Below are positions 25,324 to 35,500 of a stretch of DNA of 44,915 nt, piece by piece. A model generated the notes under the pieces. That model made no database searches. It had not been told where the DNA came from and saw only the letters and a list, made by a program, of their open reading frames with translations. Numbering within the stretch: the stretch's first letter is position 1; the number at the start of each line of letters is the position of its first letter. The position numbers were made by a program, and so were the translations under genes. This DNA comes from Myxococcales bacterium (GTDB lineage Bacteria; Myxococcota_A; Polyangia; Polyangiales; Houyiibacteriaceae): contig JAHEEE010000031.1 in the NCBI GenBank assembly GCA_024640845.1, forward strand, positions 1 through 44,915, written 5' to 3'.

Positions 25324-26286
25324 ATGATCACCGCGACGGTGCGCCGGACCGTGCGAGAGCGGGACTTGCTCTCGGCCGGTGACCACGTCCTGGTCGCCTG
25401 CTCGGGGGGGCCGGATTCCACCGTGCTCCTCCACGTTCTGCATCGCCTGCGGAACGATCTCGGGGTCACGCTCCTCGCAGTGTCGATCGATCACGGGCTT
25501 CGTCCCGAGTCCGCTGAGGAGGTGCGGCAGGTTGGCGCATTTGCCGCCGGCCTGGGAGTTCCTTTCGTGAGCGCGCGTGTCGACGTGCCGACCGTCGGGG
25601 CTTCGATCCAGGGGCGGGCCCGCGAGCTTCGTTATGAAGCCCTCCGCGAGATCGCTGCGTCCCGCTCGGCCACGCGGATCGCCGTGGGCCACACGCAGGA
25701 CGACCAAGCCGAAACCGTGCTGGCCCGAGTCCTTCGGGGTTCGGGCGTCCGCGGGCTGGCTGGCATCGAAGCGCGACGCGATGACCACGTTGTGCGCCCG
25801 CTCATCGATTGCCGGCGGGCGGACGTGCTCGAGTACGCCAAGGAGCGCGGCCTCCGGTACGTCAGCGATCCCTCGAATCATCAGCGCGCGTTCGAGCGCG
25901 TGCGAATCCGACACGAGGTGTTGCCGGTGCTCCTCTCGGAGGACCCGCGCGTAGTCGAGCATCTGTGCGCGCTGAGCGACGAAGCCGCCGATCTGAACGC
26001 CTACATCGAGCAGGCGCTCCCCGAGCTTCCGCCGACGGGGGAGCGTTTCGCCCCTATCGCAGTGCTCGCCGAGCTCCCACCACCCCTCCGGATCCGCTGG
26101 CTTCGAGGCTGGATCGCTCGGGAGACCGGTTTAACCCCCAGCCGCAGCCATCTAACCGAGGTGGGCCGACTTCTTACGCGTGGGGGAGAGGTGCTGCTAG
26201 GATCTGGCTGGTCGGTTCGTCACGAAGGTGGTGGGCTTTCGTTGGAATATCGTGAGCATCGTCGAACGCGTAGTAATCGGTTTTGA
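25324..26286 (+). CDS. tilS: tRNA(Ile)-lysidine synthetase
   Basis: A 320-residue N-type ATP pyrophosphatase that converts C34 of the CAU anticodon of tRNA-Ile2 to lysidine. It thereby switches the tRNA from reading AUG to AUA and from Met to Ile charging. The P-loop SGGPDST (about residues 31-37), the IDHGLRPES and [11 protein letters not shown] motifs and the [11 protein letters not shown] segment are all family features. It is shorter than E. coli TilS (432) because the C-terminal domains are reduced, as in many bacteria. The ATG at 25324 gives the normal N-terminus; the 69 codons upstream in frame overlap the previous gene. ftsH follows, a very common tilS-ftsH order. A likely substrate tRNA lies at 16700. 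Confidence 0.93.
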   Translation: MITATVRRTVRERDLLSAGDHVLVACSGGPDSTVLLHVLHRLRNDLGVTLLAVSIDHGLRPESAEEVRQVGAFAAGLGVPFVSARVDVPTVGASIQGRARELRYEALREIAASRSATRIAVGHTQDDQAETVLARVLRGSGVRGLAGIEARRDDHVVRPLIDCRRADVLEYAKERGLRYVSDPSNHQRAFERVRIRHEVLPVLLSEDPRVVEHLCALSDEAADLNAYIEQALPELPPTGERFAPIAVLAELPPPLRIRWLRGWIARETGLTPSRSHLTEVGRLLTRGGEVLLGSGWSVRHEGGGLSLEYREHRRTRSNRF

Positions 26287-26396
26287 GCCCAGTTGCCGGC
26301 GAAGGTTGCCAAGCAGGCTTCGCGGCCTCACAAAGAGAGGAGGGGCAGGGGCCCCAGTATAACTCGATTACGCGGCGCCGCGTCCCGACTTACCGA

Positions 26397-28343
26397 ATGA
26401 AGCAAAGCCAAAAAACACTGCTCTTCTGGGTTCTCGTAATCCTGATGTGCATCGTCATATTCAACTTCGTCGCCCGCGAGGAACAGCCTCGTAGCGTCCC
26501 GTTCAGCGAGTTCGTCACGGACGTCACCGAGGGCAAAGTCAAGAAGGTGAAGATTCGCCCGCAGGAAAACAGCGGCGAGTACACCTACTGGCTGAAGTCG
26601 GTCGATGAGAGCGCGCCGCAAGGTCAGCGAGGTGCGCGTGACGAGAAAGTCACTGTCGGCATCATGGGCGAGCAGATCAACCAGCAGCTGCTCGAGAACG
26701 AAGTCAGCGTCGAGTACCTGCCCGAGGATCAAAACAGCCTCTGGACTAGCATTCTCGTGACCTGGCTTCCGATGATCTTCCTCGTCGGAATCCTCCTATT
26801 CTTCATGCGGCAACTCCAAGCCTCGGGCGGCAAAGCAATGAGCTTTGGTAAGTCACGAGCGCGGCTTCTGAACGAGTCACAGAACAAAGTAACCTTCAAG
26901 GACGTTGCCGGCATCGATGAGGCCAAGGACGACTGCGAAGAGATCATCGCGTTTCTAAAAGACCCGAAAAAGTTCCAGCGCCTCGGGGGCCGCATTCCGA
27001 AGGGCGTTCTGCTCATGGGCGCGCCGGGCACCGGCAAGACTCTGCTGGCCCGCGCCATTGCGGGCGAGGCGGGGGTTCCCTTCTTTAGCATCTCCGGCTC
27101 AGACTTCGTGGAGATGTTCGTCGGCGTCGGCGCTTCCCGTGTTCGCGACCTCTTCGAGCAGGGTAAGAAGCACGCCCCCTGCATCATTTTCATCGACGAG
27201 ATCGACGCGGTCGGCCGACATCGAGGCTCTGGGCTCGGTGGCGGGCACGATGAGCGCGAGCAGACGCTCAACCAGCTCCTCGTCGAGATGGATGGATTCG
27301 AGTCGAGCGAGGGGGTCATCATCATCGCAGCGACCAACCGCCCAGATGTCCTCGATCCGGCGATTCTTCGTCCCGGCCGCTTCGATCGTCGAATCATCGT
27401 GCCACGACCGGACTTGAATGGGCGGCAGGGCATTCTTGCGGTTCACACCCGTCGAGTGCCGCTCGGCGATGATGTGCAGCTCGACATCATCTCGCGCGGC
27501 ACCCCCGGCTTTTCCGGCGCTGATCTCGAGAACCTGGTCAACGAGGCCGCGCTCCTTGCGGCCCGCCAAGACAAAGACCTCGTGTCCATGTCAGATTTCG
27601 AGATGGCCAAGGACAAGGTGATGATGGGCTCGGAGCGCCGATCGATGGTCATCAGCGAGCACGAACGCAAGACCACCGCGTATCACGAGGCGGGCCACAC
27701 GCTGGTCGCGTGGATGCTTCCGAACCACGATCCAATTCACAAGGTCACGATCATTCCGCGAGGCCCCGCGCTTGGGCTCACGATGGCGCTCCCTGAAGAG
27801 GACCGTCAGAGCTACAGCGCCGAATGGATCCTCGATCGGATTGCCATGGCGCTCGGAGGCCGTCTCGCCGAGGAGCTCGTGTTCGGCCAGCTCACCACCG
27901 GCGCCGCCGACGATTTCAAGAAGGCCACCCAGCTCGCACGCTCGATGGTTACCGAGTGGGGCATGAGCCAGAGCCTCGGGCCGCTCTCGTATGTCGAGAA
28001 AGAGGAGTCCGGTTTCCTCGGGCAAACCTATCACAAGGACTACTCCGAGCAGACGGCCAAAGAAATCGACGATGAGGTTCGTACCATCATCAATGCGCAG
28101 TACGATCGGGCCAAGACGGTCATCGAAGGGCAGCGCGACAAGCTCGACGCGATCGCCGAGGCACTTCTCGAGCGTGAGACCCTGGGCCGCGAGGAGATCG
28201 AGGCCATCATGAGCGGGAAAGAGTTGCCCCCGCCGGTCATCGTAAGCGTGCCGACTTATGCGGAAAAGCGCCGCGAGAGCGAAGAGAAGCGAAAGGGCGC
28301 GATTTTTCAGCCCCGTCCGCGTGAGGTCCCGAGCGCCGGGTAG
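26397..28343 (+). CDS. ftsH: ATP-dependent zinc metalloprotease FtsH
   Basis: A 648-residue membrane-anchored AAA+ protease that degrades misfolded membrane proteins and short-lived regulators such as RpoH and LpxC in E. coli. Two N-terminal helices (about 6-25 and 118-137) flank a periplasmic domain. The AAA domain has Walker A GAPGTGKT (near 207), Walker B IIFIDEID and the [22 protein letters not shown]. The zinc site HEAGH is near residue 430. The ATG at 26397 gives the standard start ([11 protein letters not shown]); the upstream in-frame extension overlaps the tilS end and is not expected to be translated. The gap to tilS is 110 bp, so it may have its own promoter. folP follows immediately. 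Confidence 0.96.
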   Translation: MKQSQKTLLFWVLVILMCIVIFNFVAREEQPRSVPFSEFVTDVTEGKVKKVKIRPQENSGEYTYWLKSVDESAPQGQRGARDEKVTVGIMGEQINQQLLENEVSVEYLPEDQNSLWTSILVTWLPMIFLVGILLFFMRQLQASGGKAMSFGKSRARLLNESQNKVTFKDVAGIDEAKDDCEEIIAFLKDPKKFQRLGGRIPKGVLLMGAPGTGKTLLARAIAGEAGVPFFSISGSDFVEMFVGVGASRVRDLFEQGKKHAPCIIFIDEIDAVGRHRGSGLGGGHDEREQTLNQLLVEMDGFESSEGVIIIAATNRPDVLDPAILRPGRFDRRIIVPRPDLNGRQGILAVHTRRVPLGDDVQLDIISRGTPGFSGADLENLVNEAALLAARQDKDLVSMSDFEMAKDKVMMGSERRSMVISEHERKTTAYHEAGHTLVAWMLPNHDPIHKVTIIPRGPALGLTMALPEEDRQSYSAEWILDRIAMALGGRLAEELVFGQLTTGAADDFKKATQLARSMVTEWGMSQSLGPLSYVEKEESGFLGQTYHKDYSEQTAKEIDDEVRTIINAQYDRAKTVIEGQRDKLDAIAEALLERETLGREEIEAIMSGKELPPPVIVSVPTYAEKRRESEEKRKGAIFQPRPREVPSAG

Positions 28344-28358
28344 TTGACGGAGGTCCCG

Positions 28359-29201
28359 ATGCCCGAGCTTTGGGGCGTCCTCAACGTGACGCCAGACTCC
28401 TTTAGCGACGGCGGGCGATTTCTCGATCCTAGCGCTGCCATCGAGCACGGGCTTCGCCTGGCGGAGGAGGGAGCGCATGTCCTGGACGTCGGGGGGGAGT
28501 CATCGAGGCCCGCTGGGCACACCTACGGTCGGGGCTTCGAGCCCGTGTCCGTGACCGAGGAGATCGGGAGGGTCGTCCCCGTGATCGAGGCGCTCTCGGC
28601 TCAGCCAGGCATCCGTGTGTCCGTCGACACCGTCAAGCCCGAAGTGGCGGTTGCGGCCCTCCAGGCTGGGGCCACGATCGTCAATGATGTCCAGTGTGCG
28701 GCCGATCCAGCGCTCGCGCGGGCAGCCGCCGAGGCTGGGGCCGAGTACGTGATCATGCACAACCGCGGGCGCGGCGAGGTGCGCCCGCCCAACACCGCGT
28801 ACGCGGACCTGGTTTCCGACGTGATCGGCGAGCTACTAGCCGCCGCGGAACGCGCACAAAGCGCCGGCGTGCCACGGGCCTCCGTGTGGATCGATCCAGG
28901 GCTCGGGTTCGCCAAGACAGCGCGCCAATCGGCAGAACTGTTAAGTTCTCTTGGGCGTTTTCGAAAGACCGGATACCGTATACTTGTGGGGCCTTCGCGC
29001 AAATCATTCATTGCCGAGCTCGCGCCGGACCCGAGCGGCGCGCGGCCGCCAGCCGGCGATCGTTTGGGCGGCACTGCGGCTGCGGTGGCAATGTGCGTCG
29101 TGGGTGGCGCCGACGCCGTGCGCGTACATGACGTTGCCATGATGAGGCAAGCTGCGGCAATCGCGGAGGCGCTCTGGCTCCCACGCGGAGGAGCATCATG
29201 A
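28359..29201 (+). CDS. folP: Dihydropteroate synthase
   Basis: A 280-residue TIM-barrel enzyme of folate synthesis that joins 4-aminobenzoate to dihydropterin pyrophosphate; it is the sulfonamide target. Motifs are NVTPDSFSDGGRF (about 9-21), DVGGESSRPAG, SVDTVKPEVA, NDVQ, DPGLGFAKT, GPSRKSF and RVHDV. ATG at 28359 has GGAGG five bases upstream and is preferred over TTG at 28344, which directly abuts the ftsH stop. Its own stop overlaps the cdaA start (ATGA), so folP and cdaA are translationally coupled. ftsH-folP adjacency is common; in E. coli glmM follows folP, whereas here cdaA does. Confidence 0.95.
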   Translation: MPELWGVLNVTPDSFSDGGRFLDPSAAIEHGLRLAEEGAHVLDVGGESSRPAGHTYGRGFEPVSVTEEIGRVVPVIEALSAQPGIRVSVDTVKPEVAVAALQAGATIVNDVQCAADPALARAAAEAGAEYVIMHNRGRGEVRPPNTAYADLVSDVIGELLAAAERAQSAGVPRASVWIDPGLGFAKTARQSAELLSSLGRFRKTGYRILVGPSRKSFIAELAPDPSGARPPAGDRLGGTAAAVAMCVVGGADAVRVHDVAMMRQAAAIAEALWLPRGGAS

Positions 29202-30127
29202 TCGACGTGCTCACCGGCCTCGCGACCAACATGAGCGACGGGTTCATCGGCTTCTTCCGACGAAACCCATGGGAGGTGCTCCACGACTGTCTCGACATCG
29301 GCCTCGTGGCAGTACTCATCTATTGGGCTCTAGTCATCTTGCGCGGCACGCGCGCGATGCAGATCGCCATAGGCCTCTGCTTGGTCTTCGTTGGATACTT
29401 GTTCGCTCGCCGCATCGGCTTGGTCACCGTCACCACGATTCTCGACTCGGTGCTCGCATACCTCGCGGTGATTGTCGTCATCATCTTCCAGTCCGACATT
29501 CGTCGCGCGTTGGCGCGAATGGGGAGGCGACCTCTCCTTCGCGGACAGCGCACGGCCAAAGAGACCCAGACCATCGAGGAAGTGATCAAGGCGGCTGGCA
29601 CGCTGGCGCAGAAGCGTATCGGTGCGTTGATCGCGTTCGAGCGAAGCGCTGCGCTCGACGAATTCATCGAGCGAGGGACCGAGGTCGACGCAGCGGTCAG
29701 CAAAGAGCTCCTCCACAGCATCTTCGTGCCGAGCTTCGAAAACCCGATGCACGACGGAGCGGTAGTCGTCCGTGAGGGTCGCATTTGGCAGGCCGGCGTG
29801 TTCTTGCCGATGGCGGGCTCGGCAGGCGGGGACCGATCGCTTGGTGCGCGCCATCGTGCCGGTCTCGGTATCACCGAGGAGACTGACGCCGTGGTGGTGG
29901 TCGTGAGTGAAGAGCGAGGCTCGATCTCGCTCTGCTTCGACGGAAACATCGTGCGCAACTTGGACGTCGCGTCACTCCGTGATGCACTCTACGGTCTGTT
30001 CTACGCGCCCAAACCGAACCGGCGAAAGGCTGCCGATCGCCGCACGACGCTCGCTCCGCCAGAAACCTCGCGGTCGCAAAACCCCGATGCCGTGATCACG
30101 GTCAAAAAGGTTGAGGAAACCTCGTGA
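29198..30127 (+). CDS. cdaA: Diadenylate cyclase CdaA (c-di-AMP synthase)
   Basis: A 309-residue membrane-bound cyclase that condenses two ATP into cyclic di-AMP. Three N-terminal helices (about 31-48, 53-71, 79-97) precede the DAC domain. DGA (in NPMHDGAVV, near 187) and RHR (in GARHRAGLGITEETD, near 220) are the two catalytic signatures. The C-terminal 40 residues are a charged tail beyond the DAC domain. The start overlaps the folP stop by four bases and its stop overlaps the cdaR start, so the three are one translational unit. In Firmicutes CdaA is regulated by CdaR and GlmM; both are encoded here, but glmM is on the opposite strand. Confidence 0.93.
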   Translation: MIDVLTGLATNMSDGFIGFFRRNPWEVLHDCLDIGLVAVLIYWALVILRGTRAMQIAIGLCLVFVGYLFARRIGLVTVTTILDSVLAYLAVIVVIIFQSDIRRALARMGRRPLLRGQRTAKETQTIEEVIKAAGTLAQKRIGALIAFERSAALDEFIERGTEVDAAVSKELLHSIFVPSFENPMHDGAVVVREGRIWQAGVFLPMAGSAGGDRSLGARHRAGLGITEETDAVVVVVSEERGSISLCFDGNIVRNLDVASLRDALYGLFYAPKPNRRKAADRRTTLAPPETSRSQNPDAVITVKKVEETS

Positions 30128-31092
30128 GTCGGGTGGTCGACGCGCTCCACTCGGTCCGCCTTTTCTTTACCTCCAACCTCGGGTTGAAGGCGAGCGCGGT
30201 CGGGATCGCGATTCTCATGTTCTCCCTCGTGCATGGCGCGGAGGACATGGAACGCAATGTCTACATCGACGTCGTCGTTCGTCCTCCACCAGACGCCGCC
30301 GACATGATTCTCGTGACGGAGACGCCGGACCGCGTTCGTGTGCGGCTCAAAGGAAGCAGGGCGCGTTTGAACGCGATTCGCCAGGAGAACCTGCCGCCCG
30401 TCGATGTGAAGCTCAAGACACGCGAAGAGTCCCGGTACTACTTCGAGAAAGAGATGTTCGATCTTCCTACGGGGGTTTCGGTCGTTCAGGTAGTGCCGCC
30501 ATCGCTGACCTTCAAATGGGTAAAGCGAGCTGTTCGCGAGGTTCCGGTCGAGGTGTTTCTCGACGGGAAGCTGCCAGCCGGCCTCGAGTGGGCTGGCGAG
30601 CCTGAGGTGTTTCCCGAGACCATCGAAGTCGATGGACCAAGTGATGTCGTCAATGCGATGCGCACCGTTCGGTCGATGGAGGTGGACGTATCGGAGTTAG
30701 AGGAAGGTGTCGTCCAGCGAGAGATCCCCCTCGTGGGCGCACCAGCCAATACCAACTTCGAAGCACAGACGGTTCTCGTGACGCTTCGTGTCCAACCGAA
30801 AATGACGGAGCGCGTGCTCTCGCCGCTCCGCGTGGACGCGGAGGGCGTCGTGCCGCGCGCGCTTCGGCCCCGAGCGGTTGCAGCTCGGATTCGGGGCCCG
30901 GAGATAATCGTCGAGAGGATCAATCCAGCTTCCGTGCTCGCGATCGTGAATCTCAGTGACACGCTCGTCAGCAAGAGGTCGGTGACGGTTCCTGTCGAGC
31001 TGCGGGGCCTGCCCGACGAGGTGGACGTCGTCTCCATCGAGCCGTCGTCGGTCACCGTGCTCCTCCCCGACACCACCCCAGAAACCCCGTGA
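30124..31092 (+). CDS. cdaR: CdaR-like YbbR-domain regulator of CdaA
   Basis: A 322-residue protein with an N-terminal membrane anchor (LGLKASAVGIAILMFSLVHG, about residues 17-36) and extracytoplasmic YbbR-type beta repeats, each marked by VRVRLKG-, VPVEV- and VTVLL-like strands. Firmicute CdaR binds CdaA in the membrane and modulates c-di-AMP synthesis. The start is GTG at 30124, overlapping the cdaA stop (GTGA). Position immediately after cdaA supports the assignment more strongly than sequence identity, because YbbR repeats diverge quickly. The stop codon is inside the terminator hairpin that ends the operon. Confidence 0.88.
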   Translation: MSRVVDALHSVRLFFTSNLGLKASAVGIAILMFSLVHGAEDMERNVYIDVVVRPPPDAADMILVTETPDRVRVRLKGSRARLNAIRQENLPPVDVKLKTREESRYYFEKEMFDLPTGVSVVQVVPPSLTFKWVKRAVREVPVEVFLDGKLPAGLEWAGEPEVFPETIEVDGPSDVVNAMRTVRSMEVDVSELEEGVVQREIPLVGAPANTNFEAQTVLVTLRVQPKMTERVLSPLRVDAEGVVPRALRPRAVAARIRGPEIIVERINPASVLAIVNLSDTLVSKRSVTVPVELRGLPDEVDVVSIEPSSVTVLLPDTTPETP

Positions 31093-31133
31093 GCCGCCCG
31101 TAGAAGCGGCTTCGCGCTCACGGGGCTTTGCCC
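31085..31133. terminator. Hairpin terminator between convergent cdaR and glmM
   Basis: CCCCGTGAGC (31085-31094) pairs perfectly with GCTCACGGGG (31116-31125), and inner CCGC/GCGG pairs extend the stem. The cdaR TGA lies inside the left arm. Rightward it is followed only by a weak T-rich tail (CTTTGCCCTT), so it is an imperfect intrinsic terminator that could serve both strands. Confidence 0.55.
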
Positions 31134-31145
31134 TTCGCTCATCGC

Positions 31146-32516
31146 CTATCGCGGGGCTGCCTTGAATTCTTTCTTGGCTTCGGCGGCGATGCCATCGGCC
31201 ATGGTCTGGATGCGGTCCTGCTTCGGCCCCTCGATCATCACCCGAAGCTTCGGCTCTGTCCCGCTCCAACGGACCAGAACCCTACCGTTCTTTCCGAGCG
31301 CCTTCTCAGCGCTAGCGATCGCGCGGGCGGTCTTTGGCAGCTCTTCGAGCGGTCGTTTACCCGGCAGCGTGATGTTCACGAGCACCTGGGGGACCCGCTG
31401 CATCACCTCGGCTGCTAGCTCCGACAGCGGTCGCTCCTCACGCCGCAGGATCGCGAGCACTTGCATGGCCGCCACCAAGCCGTCTCCCGTGGTGGCGTGG
31501 TCGAGGAAGATGAGGTGTCCGGACTGCTCCCCTCCGAAGTTGAAGCCGCGCTCTCGCATCGTCTCGACCACATAGCGGTCCCCCACGTTGCAGCGCACCA
31601 GCTTTCCGTTGTCGTTCTCAATCGCGCGCTCGAGTCCGAGATTACTCATGACCGTGGCGACGAGAGTCCGGCGGCGCAGGCGCTTGTCTCGCAGCATGCG
31701 TGTCGCGCATAGCGCCATGATTACATCGCCGTCGATCTGGTTGCCCTTCTCGTCGATCATGATCACACGATCGGCGTCACCGTCGAGCGCGATGCCGAGG
31801 TCGGCATTTCGCCTGCGGACTTCCTTGGCGCAGTTTTCGGGATGAAGGGCCCCGACCTTGTGGTTGATGTTCTTCCCATTGGGTCGCACGCCGATCGCGT
31901 GCGTCTTTGCGCCCAGCTCGGAAAAGACGAGGGGCGCCGTGCGATACGCGGCGCCATGCGCGGCATCGACGACGATTCGAACGCCCTCGAGCGTGAGCTC
32001 ATTCGGGAACGACGCCTTCACGAACGCGACGTAGCGCCCCGGTGCGTCGTCGAGGCGCTCGGCGCGTCCCACGCGAGTGCCGGTCGGTCGCTTGGTATCG
32101 AGCTCCGAACCAAAGACGAGCTCTTCGATCTCCTGCTCGACTGCGTCGGGCAGCTTGAACCCGTCAGCGCCGAAGATCTTGATACCGTTGTCCTGATATG
32201 CGTTGTGCGACGCGCTGATCACGAACCCTGCGTCCGCGCGCATGCTCGTCGTGAGATGGGCAATGGCTGGGGTCGGCAGCGGCCCGGACAGGAGAACCTT
32301 GCCGCCCATCGCGCAGATGCCGGACGCGACGGCAGTTTCGAAGAGGTAGCCCGAAAGCCGCGTATCTTTTCCGACGACGATCCGGGGCACGTGCTTGACG
32401 CGTTTCCCGGCTTGGTAGGCGACGGCTGCCCCGATACGAAATGCGACCTCGGGTGTCATGTCGTCACGGTTGGCGAGGCCACGAATGCCGTCAGTTCCGA
32501 ATAGCTTGCGTGTCAT
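31146..32516 (-). CDS. glmM: Phosphoglucosamine mutase
   Basis: A 456-residue alpha-D-phosphohexomutase that makes glucosamine-1-phosphate for UDP-GlcNAc, hence for peptidoglycan and LPS. The phosphoserine is Ser103 in ISASHN, the metal loop is DGDADR, the sugar loop is GEQSGH, and the phosphate loop is [14 protein letters not shown] at 32516 gives the canonical [13 protein letters not shown]; the in-frame extension to 32570 overlaps tamB. Its start is 7 bp after the tamB stop, so it is the third gene of tamA-tamB-glmM. It converges on cdaA-cdaR, unlike the co-directional cdaA-cdaR-glmM operon of Firmicutes, in which GlmM inhibits CdaA. Confidence 0.96.
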   Translation of the reverse strand: MTRKLFGTDGIRGLANRDDMTPEVAFRIGAAVAYQAGKRVKHVPRIVVGKDTRLSGYLFETAVASGICAMGGKVLLSGPLPTPAIAHLTTSMRADAGFVISASHNAYQDNGIKIFGADGFKLPDAVEQEIEELVFGSELDTKRPTGTRVGRAERLDDAPGRYVAFVKASFPNELTLEGVRIVVDAAHGAAYRTAPLVFSELGAKTHAIGVRPNGKNINHKVGALHPENCAKEVRRRNADLGIALDGDADRVIMIDEKGNQIDGDVIMALCATRMLRDKRLRRRTLVATVMSNLGLERAIENDNGKLVRCNVGDRYVVETMRERGFNFGGEQSGHLIFLDHATTGDGLVAAMQVLAILRREERPLSELAAEVMQRVPQVLVNITLPGKRPLEELPKTARAIASAEKALGKNGRVLVRWSGTEPKLRVMIEGPKQDRIQTMADGIAAEAKKEFKAAPR

Positions 32517-32523
32517 GCGGGTC

Positions 32524-35500
32524 TCAAGGCTCCCAGGTGATGTCGATACTCCAGTTGGATGGAGGGGCAAACGTTCCAGTTGTTACGAAGTTTAGAGGCC
32601 ATAGCGCCTCGATCAAAAATCCCGGCCGCTGCGCCTGCGCGGTCGTGTTCGGGCCACCCTCCGCGCGCCGCGCGACGAACTGCCCTTCGACGTAGAGGCC
32701 TCGAATGGGAATGTCGTCGGGAAGCACGCTATCGACGTTGAAGCCCACCTGCACAGCGGTGTCTCCTTCCACGTCGTCTGCGTAGGCCTGGCCTTGTTGA
32801 ACGCCGAACGTAGGTGCGAAGCCGCCGAACTGCGATTGGAGTGAAGCCGACGCAAGGCCGGCTGCGACCCCCGTCAGGAAGTTCGTCGTTTCTTGCGAAG
32901 CCTGGGCTGCACTGGGACCAGCGCCTCGTTGTTGGCGCGTACTACCGGTCACCAGCAAGGCGATCACCTCGGCCTCGCTGTTCGTTGGAGCACTCGAGCT
33001 GAACTCGATGGTGGGATTGCTCAGTCGTCCCGATACGGTCACGGTAATCGTGTCGTTGCTCCCACGAAGCGAATGGCGGGCGACGAGATCGACTTTCGCG
33101 TCCATATCCTGGTTCCCGTCGAACACCATGCTTCCGGAGCGCAGGTCGAAACGCTTGCCGAAGACCCGGAAGTTGCCGTTGTGAAGATTCACCGTGCCGT
33201 TCACCAGCAGCTCGTCCGCGATCGTCGTATCGAGGTTGGCGCTTGCTTCGACGAAGAAGCCTTGATCGCGGCTCGTGATCACGAGGCGATTCTCCGAGCG
33301 CAGCTTGAGGTGTACCGGGTAGGGCGGCGGTTTTCGGATGGGCTCGTCGGACTCCCCGATCAAGAACACCTCGGGATGCGGAGCAAGGTCCTGGGGTGTC
33401 GCCGAGCTTTCGGGGATGTCGATGGTCACCGATTGGAGGCGAACCTCGCCATCAACCCCCTCGTCTTCGATATCGGCGATCAGTCGGGCCCTGCCCTCGA
33501 CTCGAGCGACGATGGAGCCCTCCTGACGAAGTGGGAAGCTCTTGGCGTTCACCTCGAAGTCGGCCTTGCTGACTCTCAATCGCTCGACGCTCACGCGCCC
33601 GTCGACCTTAGCGCTGCCATTGGTGTCTGTGGCTTTAAGGTTCGTGATCGCTACGCCGTCTTCATCGAAGATGGCCCGACCGCTCACATCCTCGAGCGTC
33701 TGGCCTACGCTGCGGACATCCACCCGACCATCGCTGAGCTCCACACTGCCGACGAAGTTGGGGTCCTGCACCGACCCTTGTGCGATCACGCTCCCCTGGA
33801 GGATCCCTTCGACGTTGACCGCGCCCGCCAGCCAGGCCAGCACCGCTTGGAGCGGCATGCGGTCGAAGTTCGCCTGGCCGTAGAGCTCGCCTCGCTTGGC
33901 AAGCTCTGGAATCGGGTGTTCGGCATTCCAGAGAAGCGGTGCGCGGCCGTTGATGGTCGTCGAACCTCCATTCCACCAGTTCATCTCGAGGCCGAGCTGG
34001 CCGACGCCATCTGCATAGGATCCCGAGATCCGATTCGTTGCCGGTGGGGTTTCGATGATCGTGTTCACCATGCCAGTCCTCCGCGCGGGCTCGAGGCGAC
34101 GCGCGCGTAGGTCGTCTGAAGTCATGGAAAACGAGAGATCTGGATCGTCGCCGAACAACCCGGTGGCTCTGAGCTGAGCTTTGAGTGTGCCGGCTGCGTA
34201 CCGGCAGATGTAGGGGATGTTCTCAGTCGGCGCGTCGTAGAAGTCGGCGCTGATTCGGGTCACCGGCCAGCGCGGAACCTCCGCGGCCGCCAGCCAGTCG
34301 TCGAGCGGCGTTTCCGCCGACGCTTCCACGTTGAGCACTTTGGCATTTCCTACGGCTCCATCGATCGAGAGTTGGGTCAACCCGTCTTCGAGCTGCGCCC
34401 TTACGGTAGCTCGGGGACTAGAATCGCCTCCGCAGAGCCCCTCCGAAGACTCCGAGAGCCAGTCGATACTCGCGTGAAGGTCGCCGCGTGTACGAAAGGC
34501 ACCGCCGGCGATTGTGGCGCTGCCCGCGACTTGCAGTCGGTTCGCATCGGGCACGAAATCCTCTCCGAGGTACTTGGGAAACGCGCTCAGCCTTCGAGGC
34601 GGCACTCTCATCGAGAGGCGCCACGGTGAAGTGGCGAGCGCTTCGATGGTTTCTTCCGGTTTCTGCACGAGGTGGACCAGGTCGACCAGCAAGCTGCTCT
34701 CGCCCTCGAAGAGCTCGCCTTTCTCGTCGCCGAGGCGCACTTGCGCAAGGAGCACGCCATACTCGTAACGGAAGCGCGAGTTGAGCTGGGTCGGGCCCCA
34801 GCCACCCACGATGAGTCCCGGGATCTGGATGGCGCCCTTGAACGACGGCGCGTCGATCGGACCCGAGAACCGGATGCTCGCGTCGGCATAGCCCTCCACG
34901 TCGGGCATGTCTTCCCCGACCAGAAGCTCGAGCAAGGTGAGGTCCATCGCTCCAGTGCTGAGCGTCGTCTCGTACACGCCTTCGCGGAGCGACGCGCCGA
35001 CCCCTCCAGCAACGGGCTCGATGAAGCCGGAGGTGCTGAGCGTGAAGTTACCGCGCCCGCCCATGTCGACCTGAGCGTCTGCGTCGAGCACCCCCTTGTC
35101 GTAACGAATGAGGTACGCGGCATTGACCGGTGCGATCTCCCAGAGCGTAGCATCTGTCAACGTGCCTTCGGCCACGATGGTCGGGTCCTTGTCGAGATCG
35201 CCGCGGAACTCGAAGTGCAGGTCGACGCCCCCATCGAAGTCGAACGCCTCCTCGGGGTAGAGGATCTTCAGGACAGCCAAGTCGAAGTCGTGCAGGTCCG
35301 CTTGGATGTCGTCTGGGCCGTTGAAGAGCCATTCTCCTCTTGCCTCGAGGCGTTGTGAGCGCCGGCCCATGAGGATCCGGTCGAAAGAGACGCCCTTTTC
35401 GACGTCGAGTACGAGGTTGTTGACCGACCCGCGCCAGGACAAATCGCCCACAGCCAGCTCGATGGTATCGACGTTGAGTTGGTAGATGTTCTCGTCTGCT

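Noticed and set aside
32943-33060. Possible extra regulatory element in the tamB 3' region
   Set aside because: The palindromic words here are explained by coding sequence of the DUF490 domain.
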